Notes: generated from the letters alone by a model not told the origin. A stretch of DNA of 33,543 nucleotides from Candidatus Methanofastidiosia archaeon (GCA_003558335.1 PWMA01000123.1:1-33543); one strand, 5' to 3'; shown: positions 8,913 to 15,907, counted from the stretch's first letter. Translations and numbers: made by a program.

Positions 8913-8933
8913 TCACCATTTGTAAGTTTTCCA

Positions 8934-8944
8934 CATATATAAAG
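8934..8944 (-). promoter_or_regulatory. TATA box of the cas operon
   Basis: On the minus strand CTTTATATATG lies 22-32 bases before the cas6 ATG, placing transcription start almost at the coding start. The same 11 bases occur in the CRISPR leader (226-236). The insertion sequence ends at 8959, so only about 15 native bases, including the 9-bp target duplicate, remain upstream of the TATA box. Confidence 0.65.
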
Positions 8945-8949
8945 ATTTG

Positions 8950-8958
8950 GAAAAAAAT
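8950..8958. repeat. Left copy of 9-bp target site duplication
   Basis: GAAAAAAAT directly precedes the left inverted repeat. The identical nine bases recur at 10219-10227 directly after the right inverted repeat. This fits a 9-bp staggered cut, although the A-run makes a chance match easier. Confidence 0.75.
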
Positions 8959-8976
8959 GGCTGTGGGACATAATTA
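8959..8976 (+). repeat. Left terminal inverted repeat of the IS
   Basis: These 18 bases are perfectly complementary to 10201-10218. The minus-strand small ORF ends ten bases inside it. Confidence 0.92.
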
Positions 8977-8985
8977 TTTCAAGCT

Positions 8986-9150
8986 CTAGTCTTTGACAAT
9001 TATCACATAGGCTCGATAGCCTATGTATTTCTTCTGGGCATCTACTTTTGCCCCATTGCCGTATGCACTAACCTTTCGCTCATAAATTTCTATAACTTCT
9101 TCACTTAGGTTAAACTGGCCATTAGATTTAGCCTCAATATTACGCGTCAT
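8986..9150 (-). CDS. Small transposon-encoded protein, DUF2080-like
   Basis: This 54-residue ORF is written divergently from the transposase inside the same IS. It starts at the ATG at 9150 (MTRNIEAKSNGQFNLSEEV) and ends with a YIGYRAYVIIVKD tail. The pattern (short strand, NGQFNL, EEVIEIYERKV, GNGAKVD, KKYIGYRAYVII) fits the archaeal family named putative transposon-encoded protein (DUF2080), whose members are about this length and look like small AbrB/SpoVT-type beta-barrel proteins. It may bind the element's own promoter or ends; that role is inference. It is short enough to be missed by automatic gene calling. Confidence 0.75.
   Translation of the reverse strand: MTRNIEAKSNGQFNLSEEVIEIYERKVSAYGNGAKVDAQKKYIGYRAYVIIVKD
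9005..9026. other. Perfect hairpin inside the IS
   Basis: ACATAGGCT and AGCCTATGT pair over nine bases around a CGAT loop. The hairpin lies within the 3' part of the DUF2080-like ORF, where it encodes KYIGYRAYV, so it may be coding coincidence, an mRNA hairpin or a transposase/accessory-protein site. Confidence 0.55.
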
Positions 9151-9170
9151 AATAGGTATATACATAGAAA

Positions 9171-9181
9171 TACTTATAAAG
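9171..9181. promoter_or_regulatory. Near-palindromic bidirectional TATA element in the IS
   Basis: The sequence CTTATAAAG at 9173-9181 reads CTTTATAAG on the other strand. Its centre is about 25 bases from the transposase ATG (9202) and about 27 bases from the DUF2080-like ATG (9150), so one element could drive two leaderless divergent transcripts. Confidence 0.55.
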
Positions 9182-9201
9182 CTTAGGGTTATTAGTACCT
9201 C

Positions 9202-10203
9202 ATGCTAACAACAGAAGCTGTCAGAAGGCGTATCCGAGAAGTAAAAGAATTCCTACCCTCTGAAAATAAAATCAAATCATCAGCATACAGAAACTGGCCC
9301 GAGTATGAGAAGGAGCTATCTAGCAGCATCCGAGCTGCATTCAGGAACATAAGCCCACTAGTCGATGAGGCAGTTTCTAGCATACAAGTAAGTAAAGGTA
9401 GAGGATCTCCCCGTAAACTTACCTTGAAACAAAGAGTGACACTTCTTCTAATAAAAGAGCTTGTCGGCCACAGCAACAGGATGATGGCCAATATGCTCGT
9501 TGTTTTTTCAATGCTAAATGACATAGATGTCAGTTACAAAACAATAGAAAGGCTGTATTCCGATCCAGAGGTAGCGCTTGCCATCCATAATCTTCACGTT
9601 GTGATACTGAAAAAGAAGGGAATAAAGTATGCCGACACATCTGGAGATGGAACAGGCTATTCCCTCACAATATCCAAACACTACTCTTCAGCGGTCCAGA
9701 AAAGGCGTGACAAGGTGAAAGAAGTTAAATATGGGGAAAATCAGCTTCGAAGAGAATATGTCTATAAGTTCGCACTTCTCGATCTAAACACTTTCATGTA
9801 TATTGCATACGGAGCAAGCCTGAAAAGTGAGAAAGAAGCCTTTGAAAAGTCGATGGAAATGCTAGAGTCTCTTGATATAAAAGTAAAAAGCATTCGTCTT
9901 TACAAATATTACAGCTACCCATTCTACGTGAACAAGTTTCAAGATTCCAAGGTCTACATAATACCCAAGTCTAACTGCACAATCAAAGGGTCGCAAAAAT
10001 GGAAGAGCACTTTGAAAGAGTTTCTAAACGATACGGAAAGTTACCTGCAAGAATACTACAGAAGAGAAAGCTCTGAAGCAGCTTTTTCTGCAGACAAGAG
10101 ACGCTTTGGCTGGACAATAGAGCAGAGGCTCGCAGGAAGGATATACTGTGCCGCCTCCTGCATTGCGCTCTGGCACAATCTTTTGAATCTAAATACAGGC
10201 TAA
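9202..10203 (+). CDS. IS transposase (DDE type, archaeal ISNCY/ISM1-like)
   Basis: This 333-residue protein has an N-terminal helical/HTH region (about 70-125: KLTLKQRVTLLLIKELVGH) and a DDE-type core. The first acidic residue is Asp145 in YADTSGDGTGYS. The last is probably Glu292 in the segment RESSEAAFSADKRRFGW. The segment expected to carry the second Asp reads IRLYKYYSYP (231-240). From memory, relatives usually have RLDKYYS there, so Tyr234 (TAC) may replace a catalytic Asp, which would disable the enzyme. Otherwise the gene is full length, with a normal start and a stop inside the right inverted repeat. Confidence 0.85.
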   Translation: MLTTEAVRRRIREVKEFLPSENKIKSSAYRNWPEYEKELSSSIRAAFRNISPLVDEAVSSIQVSKGRGSPRKLTLKQRVTLLLIKELVGHSNRMMANMLVVFSMLNDIDVSYKTIERLYSDPEVALAIHNLHVVILKKKGIKYADTSGDGTGYSLTISKHYSSAVQKRRDKVKEVKYGENQLRREYVYKFALLDLNTFMYIAYGASLKSEKEAFEKSMEMLESLDIKVKSIRLYKYYSYPFYVNKFQDSKVYIIPKSNCTIKGSQKWKSTLKEFLNDTESYLQEYYRRESSEAAFSADKRRFGWTIEQRLAGRIYCAASCIALWHNLLNLNTG

Positions 10204-10218
10204 TTATGTCCCACAGCC
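10201..10218 (-). repeat. Right terminal inverted repeat of the IS
   Basis: This is the perfect complement of 8959-8976. Its first three bases, TAA, are the transposase stop codon. Confidence 0.92.
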
Positions 10219-10227
10219 GAAAAAAAT
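10219..10227. repeat. Right copy of 9-bp target site duplication
   Basis: GAAAAAAAT abuts the right inverted repeat and matches 8950-8958 exactly. Confidence 0.75.
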
Positions 10228-10574
10228 AGGGAAAATATGGAAAAGATCTAATAAAATTACTGACATTAAATTAAGATCAACATATTAAATTCAAATCTGG
10301 AATAAACTAGCTTTTCTTAAATAAATAGTCATAATTCTTTTCCATTTCTTTTATTGGAAATTTAGAACTTACAAAAGGTTTAAACTTTGCGGTTGAATTA
10401 TACAACAATTCAATTTGCTTAGAAAAGTTTAAATATTCTTTACCTAATTTCAATGTAAGGGCACATTATGAGGCCATCAAACATCTATATTAATAGTTTC
10501 TATTATAAAATGCAAAGTTATATCGATTTTTGTATTGTACTGATAACCGAAAAAAAATTAAAGTTGGAGATATT
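10219..10574. other. Intergenic stretch between IS and rpiA; possible gene remnant
   Basis: These 356 bases lie between the IS and the likely rpiA start. They hold the right target duplicate and, near 10499-10511, a TATA-like CTATTATAAAAT at suitable distance for an rpiA transcript. On minus, 10307-10453 is open for 48 codons from a TTG (KEYLNFSKQIELLYNST...DYLFKKS). It has no ATG and no clear ribosome site. It could be a fragment of a decayed gene or chance, and I do not recognise it. Nothing else is evident. Confidence 0.4.
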
Positions 10575-11237
10575 TTGGACGATAAAAAATCTATAGGGTT
10601 GTATGCAGCATCTTTAGTAAATGATGGTGATGTCGTAGGGCTTGGCACGGGTAGCACTACTGAATTTACAATAACTGAACTTGGAAGAAGAATTAAAGAG
10701 GAAGGCATCTCAATTTATGGTATACCTACTTCTTTTCAGGCTAAGCTTTCTGCTATGAATTCTGGAATACCATTATCAAGCCTTGATGAACATGATATTG
10801 ACATTGCAATAGATGGCGCTGATGAGATAGATCCAAAACTATGCCTTCTTAAAGGAAGAGGAGGTGCATTGTTACAGGAAAAAGTAATTGATTACAGCGC
10901 AAAAAAATTCTTTGTAGTGTGTGAGGAGAAAAAACTAGTTGAAGAACTTGGAAAAGATTTTCCAGTAACTGTAGAGGTATTCCCTCTTGCCTATAGAAAA
11001 GTTTTCAACATATTATCTTCATACGGAAAACCAGTTCTAAGAATTGCAGAAAAAAAGGATGGGCCTGTTATAACAGACAATGGTAACTTTATAATAGATC
11101 TTTTCACAAAAGTTAAAAATCCTAAAGCTATTGAAAATGAAATTAACAACATACCCGGTGTATTCGAAAATGGAATATTCACTTCAAAGTGCAATGTAGT
11201 ATTTATGAAAAATGGAGAAATAAAAACTCTAAGATGA
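10575..11237 (+). CDS. rpiA: Ribose-5-phosphate isomerase A
   Basis: RpiA interconverts ribose 5-phosphate and ribulose 5-phosphate in pentose and nucleotide metabolism. The 220-residue product has the family signatures GLGTGSTTEFTI (phosphate loop), IDIAIDGADEIDP (catalytic Asp region) and LLKGRGGALLQEKVI (catalytic Glu/Lys). The start is set at TTG 10575 because GGAG sits five bases before it and the resulting length matches the usual 220-230. A TTG at 10530 is also open but lies at or before the likely transcription start. It heads a plus-strand cluster that later includes AMP phosphorylase, which also feeds ribose phosphates. Confidence 0.93.
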   Translation: MDDKKSIGLYAASLVNDGDVVGLGTGSTTEFTITELGRRIKEEGISIYGIPTSFQAKLSAMNSGIPLSSLDEHDIDIAIDGADEIDPKLCLLKGRGGALLQEKVIDYSAKKFFVVCEEKKLVEELGKDFPVTVEVFPLAYRKVFNILSSYGKPVLRIAEKKDGPVITDNGNFIIDLFTKVKNPKAIENEINNIPGVFENGIFTSKCNVVFMKNGEIKTLR

Positions 11238-11272
11238 TTTTTATGGATTATTATAAAATAGATGGTGAGAAA

Positions 11273-11713
11273 ATGAAAGAATACGCTAGGGAAATAAAAA
11301 TTAATGTTCCAGAGAAAAGTGATATAGATAAGGGACTAATGGAAATTTTGAAGTTCTTTCTGGATACCGAATCAAAGATTAAAATATATCTTTATCTATT
11401 AAAAAAAGGAAGCTCAACTTATGATAGCATTGCAGAAGGAACCTCAATATATCCAAGCACGTGCCGTGAATCATTGGAATCAATGGAGCAGATTCAGGTA
11501 GTAAATAGGTCTGAAGGAGAACAGGAACGTTATACTGCTGTTCAACCTTCAAAACTTGTAGATAGAAAGATTGGAAAACTAGAAAAAGAACTTAATGATT
11601 TTCTTAGGCTTGAAGAAATACTAAAAAAAGAAAAGGAAATCAAAACACCGATCCTCCCTTTTAGAATTAAAATTGAAAGAGTTGTAAATTCAGAAGATAA
11701 AGATGAGGATTGA
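11273..11713 (+). CDS. Winged-helix (TrmB/MarR-like) DNA-binding protein
   Basis: This 146-residue protein has a winged-helix region at about 35-100: FFLDTESKIKIYLYLLKKG, then YDSIAEGTSIYPSTCRESLESME as helix-turn-helix, then the wing VVNRSEGEQERYTAVQP. A C-terminal charged coiled segment (KIGKLEKELNDFLRLEEIL) probably mediates dimerisation. This layout resembles TrmB-type N-terminal domains without the sugar-binding domain. The ATG at 11273 is preferred because GGTGAG precedes it; an ATG at 11234 overlapping the rpiA stop is an alternative. The target is unknown; local autoregulation of this cluster is a reasonable inference. Confidence 0.75.
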   Translation: MKEYAREIKINVPEKSDIDKGLMEILKFFLDTESKIKIYLYLLKKGSSTYDSIAEGTSIYPSTCRESLESMEQIQVVNRSEGEQERYTAVQPSKLVDRKIGKLEKELNDFLRLEEILKKEKEIKTPILPFRIKIERVVNSEDKDED

Positions 11714-11719
11714 AATTTT

Positions 11720-12082
11720 TTGATAAAGATAGACAAAGAACTGTTGGAATTTATATCCTATGCCGCAAAAAATACCTATCCAAATGAATTTGCCGCATTT
11801 TTAAGAGATGAAGAAGGGGTAATATCTGAAGTTGTATTTTCGCCTTACAGTGTATTTGGAAATAGTTCGGCCACTATTTCTCATTTTAGCCTTCCAATTG
11901 ATACATCAATTGTAGGGACTGTTCACTCTCACCCAACTAGAAATGGCTCACCTTCAGAAGGCGATTTAAGTTTTTTTTCACATTATGGTAAAGTACATAT
12001 AATAGTCCGTTATCCTTATGAGAATGATGACTTCTTTTTTTATTCAAGAAATGGGGAGCGGCTAGAATATGAGGTCATATAA
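11720..12082 (+). CDS. JAMM/MPN+ family metalloprotease
   Basis: This 120-residue protein is essentially one JAMM domain. The full zinc-protease signature is visible: Glu23 in NEFAAFL, then His69-Ser70-His71-Pro, Ser79 and Asp82 in VHSHPTRNGSPSEGD, spaced HxH-x7-S-x2-D. Archaeal and bacterial JAMM proteins cleave ubiquitin-like or sulfur-carrier proteins from conjugates or process precursors. It starts with TTG at 11720 after GAGG, seven bases beyond the winged-helix gene. Its stop overlaps the next gene's ATG (TAATG), so the two are translationally coupled. The substrate is not evident, and no ubiquitin-like gene is in view. Confidence 0.87.
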   Translation: MIKIDKELLEFISYAAKNTYPNEFAAFLRDEEGVISEVVFSPYSVFGNSSATISHFSLPIDTSIVGTVHSHPTRNGSPSEGDLSFFSHYGKVHIIVRYPYENDDFFFYSRNGERLEYEVI

Positions 12083-12891
12083 TGCAAAACAAGGATCTTC
12101 TTCTTGACTCCCTTTCAAAATCTGTTTCAGATTTCGTTGAAGATAGAAAATTTATTCCTGTTTCTTTTTCTGGTGGTATTGATAGTTACATTACTGCAGC
12201 ATTGGTCAAAAAGTATTCAACACCTATACTCTACACAGTTGGAAATGATCATTCAAAGGATATTTTTTATTCAACTATTGCATCAAAAGCTCTAGAGAGC
12301 TCCTTAAAGATAATTAATTTATCTGATAACGATATAATAGAAGGAATTGAAAAAACAATAGAAATAATTGGATCAAAAAATGGATTCGATGTATTGATAG
12401 GCTCTACTTTTTATATAGTTGCAAAAAAAATAAACAGAGACGGATTTGACATATGTATAGCAGGGCAGGGCGCAGATGAACTTTTTTTTGGTTATGATAA
12501 ATATAGAAGAGCTTTAGAAAAAGGTGAAGATCCGAATCTTTTAAGGAAAAAAGATATTAACGAGTTAGAAGAAATAATCTCAAACAGAGAGTGTAAAATT
12601 TTTGAGAGTTTGGGTATAAAATTTAAATCGCCTTTTTTAGATAAGAAAGTAAAAAAAATCGCTACAGAAATTGATAGAATACTTAATCTTAAAGATTCAA
12701 ATGACTACATAAGAAAGCATGTTTTAAGAGAGATTGCCTTTGATTTGGGCGCACCAATAGAAATTGTAAATAGAAAAAAAAAAGCTCTGCAGTATGGATC
12801 AGGAATTCTTGAAGATATAAGGCGAATAGCAAAGGAAAGAGGGCTAAGCCCATCCTTAAATGCATATTTGGAGTCTATTAAAAAAGAGTAA
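12082..12891 (+). CDS. Stand-alone asparagine-synthase-like ATP pyrophosphatase
   Basis: This 269-residue protein matches only the synthetase half of AsnB. It has the PP-loop SFSGGIDS (28-35), AGQGADELFFGY (127-138, the ATP/aspartate-site motif of asparagine synthetases) and a late RKKKALQYGSG segment. The N-terminal glutaminase domain with its nucleophilic Cys is absent, so any amidation would use free ammonia or a partner, and the true acceptor may not be aspartate. It overlaps the JAMM gene (TAATG). The pairing raises the idea of an adenylating enzyme working with a cleaved carrier, which is inference. The fold is clear; the reaction is not. Confidence 0.78.
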   Translation: MQNKDLLLDSLSKSVSDFVEDRKFIPVSFSGGIDSYITAALVKKYSTPILYTVGNDHSKDIFYSTIASKALESSLKIINLSDNDIIEGIEKTIEIIGSKNGFDVLIGSTFYIVAKKINRDGFDICIAGQGADELFFGYDKYRRALEKGEDPNLLRKKDINELEEIISNRECKIFESLGIKFKSPFLDKKVKKIATEIDRILNLKDSNDYIRKHVLREIAFDLGAPIEIVNRKKKALQYGSGILEDIRRIAKERGLSPSLNAYLESIKKE

Positions 12892-12922
12892 GTCTTTTAT
12901 TATTTGTTCTCTTTATGCTATT

Positions 12923-14443
12923 ATGGAACTTAAGGTAAAATATATCGATATTCAAGAAAAACAAGATATTGTTTTTTTGAATGTTAAAGATGCAATTAAC
13001 GAAAGAATTGGCCCTGGGGAAAAAATTATCGTAAGAAAACCTAATTCTTCATATTCAGTTTCTGCTGTATTAACAAAATCTCTTATTAAGCAAGGTTATG
13101 TTGGCATTTCTAAAGAAAAATCAGAACACTACAACCACTTGGAAAACGATATCGTCGAAGTATTCCCGGACTCAAACATAGAGCTTGTTCAAATATCTAA
13201 AAAGAAAATGGATGGTAAAATACTGAAAAAGGATGAAATAACAAAGTTTGTTGGAGGGATAGTTAATGGAAATGTTGATACTGCAATGATATCTAGCTTT
13301 CTCACAATAACTCAAATACTTGGAACATCTCAAAAAGAAACAGAGTATCTTACAAGAGCAATGGCAGAAACAGGAACTATGATAAGATTTGACAAAAGCC
13401 CGATAATGGATGTACACAGTATTGGAGGAGTCCCTGGAAATAAAACTGCGCTACTTACAGTTCCAATAGTTGCATCTTCTGGACTTTTCATACCTAAAAC
13501 TTCTTCAAGAGCAATAACCTCTCCTGCAGGGACAGCTGATGTTGTAGAAGTTATATCTCCAGTTGATTTTTCTCCAGACAAATTAAAGGAGATAGTCAAA
13601 ACAACTGGAGGGTGTCTTGCATGGAGCGGAGTTTTGAATCTTACGCCTGCCGATGAAAAAATAGTTGAAGTTGAAAGAAAGCTACACATAGATCCAGAGC
13701 CTATTATCTTGGCAAGTGTTTTAAGTAAAAAATATGCAATGGGTGCAGAGTTTCTTTTGATTGATATTCCAATGGGCGATGGAACAAAGATTACCGAGTG
13801 GGAGAATGCGAGAAAACTTGCTTCAAACTTTACAGATCTTGGTTCAGCTTTAGGTATGCACGTAGATGTTGCGGTAACATATGGAGGGCAACCAATTGGA
13901 AATGCCGTTGGCCCTGCTCTTGAAGCAAGGGAAGCATTAATAGCTTTAGAGAGAAAACATAGTGGAAGTCTTGCACAAAAAGCCATAGGACTAGCTGCAA
14001 TACTACTCGAGCTTGGAAAAAAGGCAGAAGTTGGAAAGGGTAAGGAGATGGCAAGAAAGATTCTTGAAAGTGGAAAAGCTTTGGAAAAGTTTAGAGAGAT
14101 AATTGATGCCCAAGGCGGAAACTCTGAGATAACACCTGACGAAATACCTGTGGGAAAATATAAAGAAATTATATTGTCTGAAGATTCAGGATATATAACT
14201 AAGGTCAACAATGACACTATTGTAAAAGTTGCAAAGATATTGGGGACTCCATCTGATAAAGGCGCAGGGTTAGTTCTAAACTACAAAGTAGGAGAGCGTG
14301 TTGAAAAAGATGAGGTCATAGTTGAGCTTTATGCAGAAAGCAAGGAAAGACTTTTATCCGCTAAAAGATTTTTAGCTTATAATAGAATATTTCAGACTGA
14401 AGGAATGATTCTAAAAAGATTTCCAGGACTTAAGGTGATTTGA
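12923..14443 (+). CDS. deoA: AMP phosphorylase (archaeal DeoA family)
   Basis: AMP phosphorylase converts AMP (also CMP/UMP) plus phosphate to the base and ribose 1,5-bisphosphate, the entry to the archaeal AMP/RuBisCO III pathway. The 506-residue length includes the archaeal N-terminal extension (about 1-85). The core shows the pyrimidine-nucleoside-phosphorylase signature: MAETGTMIRFDKSP, HSIGGVPGNKTALL, SSRAITSPAGTADVVE, and a C-terminal NYKVGERVEKDEVIVELYA barrel. The start at ATG 12923 (MELKVKYIDIQ) fits homologues and lies about 20-27 bases after a TATA-like TCTTTTATTATT (leaderless). Ribose-1,5-bisphosphate isomerase and RuBisCO are not in the window. Confidence 0.94.
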   Translation: MELKVKYIDIQEKQDIVFLNVKDAINERIGPGEKIIVRKPNSSYSVSAVLTKSLIKQGYVGISKEKSEHYNHLENDIVEVFPDSNIELVQISKKKMDGKILKKDEITKFVGGIVNGNVDTAMISSFLTITQILGTSQKETEYLTRAMAETGTMIRFDKSPIMDVHSIGGVPGNKTALLTVPIVASSGLFIPKTSSRAITSPAGTADVVEVISPVDFSPDKLKEIVKTTGGCLAWSGVLNLTPADEKIVEVERKLHIDPEPIILASVLSKKYAMGAEFLLIDIPMGDGTKITEWENARKLASNFTDLGSALGMHVDVAVTYGGQPIGNAVGPALEAREALIALERKHSGSLAQKAIGLAAILLELGKKAEVGKGKEMARKILESGKALEKFREIIDAQGGNSEITPDEIPVGKYKEIILSEDSGYITKVNNDTIVKVAKILGTPSDKGAGLVLNYKVGERVEKDEVIVELYAESKERLLSAKRFLAYNRIFQTEGMILKRFPGLKVI

Positions 14444-14778
14444 TGGATCCACATTATGAAAATCTTAAACATAGAAGACTTTTAGAAGATGCAAGAAGAA
14501 AAAGAGAAGATGGCATAATTTTATTTTTCACAATGTTTTTATCATCATTATTTTTGTTTAGAGTTGGATTTGGCTCATCTGTTCTTCTTATTTTTGCCGG
14601 AACAGTTATTCTAATGCTAGGTATATTTCTCTTCATGTATGAAGATTCTAAAAGCACAGAAATACTTGAAAGAGCATCCAAAGTAGAAAACCCACCTAAA
14701 AGAACAGTTGAAAGAGAAGTAGATAGTACAATAACTGACCTATTGATTGAAATAATGTCTTACTTGATGAAAAAATGA
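14443..14778 (+). CDS. Small two-helix membrane protein, unknown function
   Basis: This 111-residue protein has a charged N-terminus (HRRLLEDARRKREDG), two adjacent hydrophobic helices (about 25-45 IILFFTMFLSSLFLF and 48-65 VLLIFAGTVILMLGIFLFM) and a soluble charged C-terminal half. The ATG at 14443 overlaps the deoA stop (TGATG) and follows GGTGA at good spacing. An in-frame TTG three bases earlier is less likely. The stop overlaps the next gene (ATGA). I do not recognise the family. Coupling to deoA and the DUF362 gene suggests co-expression rather than a shared reaction. Confidence 0.75.
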   Translation: MDPHYENLKHRRLLEDARRKREDGIILFFTMFLSSLFLFRVGFGSSVLLIFAGTVILMLGIFLFMYEDSKSTEILERASKVENPPKRTVEREVDSTITDLLIEIMSYLMKK

Positions 14779-15902
14779 CTGAACTAGTATCCATTAGAAA
14801 AGCTATAGACTACGAGGATAGTCTTCCAGAGGCAATTGATAATGTCCTAAGAGATTTGGGCGGTATTGAAAGATTTGTAAAAAAAGGAGACATAGTGGCT
14901 CTAAAGCCTAATTTACTTGTTTTCTCTTCCCCTTCAAAAGCTATAGTGACAAATCCACATTTTACTTTTGAAGTTTTTAAAAAAGTATTAGAAGCCGGAG
15001 GAAAACCTTTTGTTATAGATAGTCCTGGCAGTGGCATACCTTTCACAAAAAGGTCTCTTAATTCTCTTTATCGATTAACAGGTTATTCGGAGGTCTTTAA
15101 AGATTATCCTGATTGTCTAAATTTAGACACTTCGAAAAAAATGGTAGATATAGAAAATGGACTTATTTTAAAAAGTGTTAATATATTAAAACCTTTACTT
15201 GATGCAGATGTCATCATAAATCTACCTAAAATGAAAACTCATTCTTTAACATTTATTTCAGGAGCTGTAAAAAATATGTATGGATCAGTTCCAGGAATGG
15301 AAAAGACAAGATACCATTCAAGATTTAAAGATGTGCATGATTTTTCCAGAGCCTTACTTGATGTCTCTAATGTTACAAAACCCAATCTAACACTGATGGA
15401 TGGGATATTATCTCTTGAAGGAGACGGCCCAGCCATGAGGGGAGTTCCAAGAAAAACTGAAATTATCTTAGGTTCTAAAGATCCCCTTTCAATGGACTTT
15501 GCCATATGTAAATTGATTGGATTGGAATATAAAGAAATACCTTACTTGAAAGTTGCGATAGACAATAACATATCAGACGGTACTTACAATCTTAAAGGAG
15601 ATATACCTTCAATAGATAATTTTGTTCTTCCAAGAACGTATCATGGAAAGCTATCTCTTGATCCAGTTTCATTGTATAATTACTTTGTATTTCCTATTTT
15701 CTCGAACTTTTTGATTGAAAAGCCCAAAGTGATAAAGCAAAAGTGTATAAGGTGCGGCATTTGCGTTAGAAGTTGTCCAGAAAAAATAATTACAATGGAT
15801 AAAATTTCAGCAAAGATAGACTACTCTAAATGTATTAAATGTTACTGTTGTCATGAGCAGTGTCCTGAAGGCGCCATTGACCTTAAAAGAATTATTCTAT
15901 AG
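14775..15902 (+). CDS. DUF362 protein with C-terminal 2x[4Fe-4S] ferredoxin domain
   Basis: This 375-residue protein has an N-terminal DUF362 domain (GDIVALKPNLLV, FEVFKKVLEAGGKPFVIDSPG, and the hallmark LPKMKTHSLTFISGAVKNMYG at about 151-171). A bacterial-type ferredoxin module follows with CIRCGICVRSCP and CIKCYCCHEQCP. DUF362 proteins are common in anaerobes and methanogens and may take part in redox or metal-centre chemistry; the substrate is unknown. It starts at the ATG at 14775, overlapping the membrane-protein stop (ATGA), so deoA, the membrane gene and this gene form a tightly coupled set. Confidence 0.88.
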   Translation: MTELVSIRKAIDYEDSLPEAIDNVLRDLGGIERFVKKGDIVALKPNLLVFSSPSKAIVTNPHFTFEVFKKVLEAGGKPFVIDSPGSGIPFTKRSLNSLYRLTGYSEVFKDYPDCLNLDTSKKMVDIENGLILKSVNILKPLLDADVIINLPKMKTHSLTFISGAVKNMYGSVPGMEKTRYHSRFKDVHDFSRALLDVSNVTKPNLTLMDGILSLEGDGPAMRGVPRKTEIILGSKDPLSMDFAICKLIGLEYKEIPYLKVAIDNNISDGTYNLKGDIPSIDNFVLPRTYHGKLSLDPVSLYNYFVFPIFSNFLIEKPKVIKQKCIRCGICVRSCPEKIITMDKISAKIDYSKCIKCYCCHEQCPEGAIDLKRIIL

Positions 15903-15907
15903 AAATT

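Larger units (their letters stand above)
8959..10218 (+). mobile_element. Insertion sequence, 1260 bp, with 18-bp perfect inverted ends
   Basis: The element is bounded by GGCTGTGGGACATAATTA at 8959-8976 and its exact complement at 10201-10218, and flanked by the 9-bp direct repeat GAAAAAAAT. It encodes a transposase on plus and a small DUF2080-type protein on minus, sharing a bidirectional promoter. The transposase stop codon TAA forms the first bases of the right inverted repeat. A 9-bp stem hairpin (9005-9026) lies in the left part. Family assignment is uncertain: it resembles archaeal DDE elements grouped as ISNCY/ISM1-like. Perfect ends and duplicate point to recent insertion. Confidence 0.93.

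Noticed and set aside
9192..9524. Minus-strand 110-codon frame antisense to the transposase
   Set aside because: It overlaps the conserved transposase N-terminus and has shadow-like composition; the genuine minus-strand gene of the element is the DUF2080-like ORF at 8986-9150.
13330..14217. Long minus-strand open frame inside deoA (295 codons)
   Set aside because: It is a serine/alanine-rich shadow of the well-conserved AMP phosphorylase gene on the other strand.
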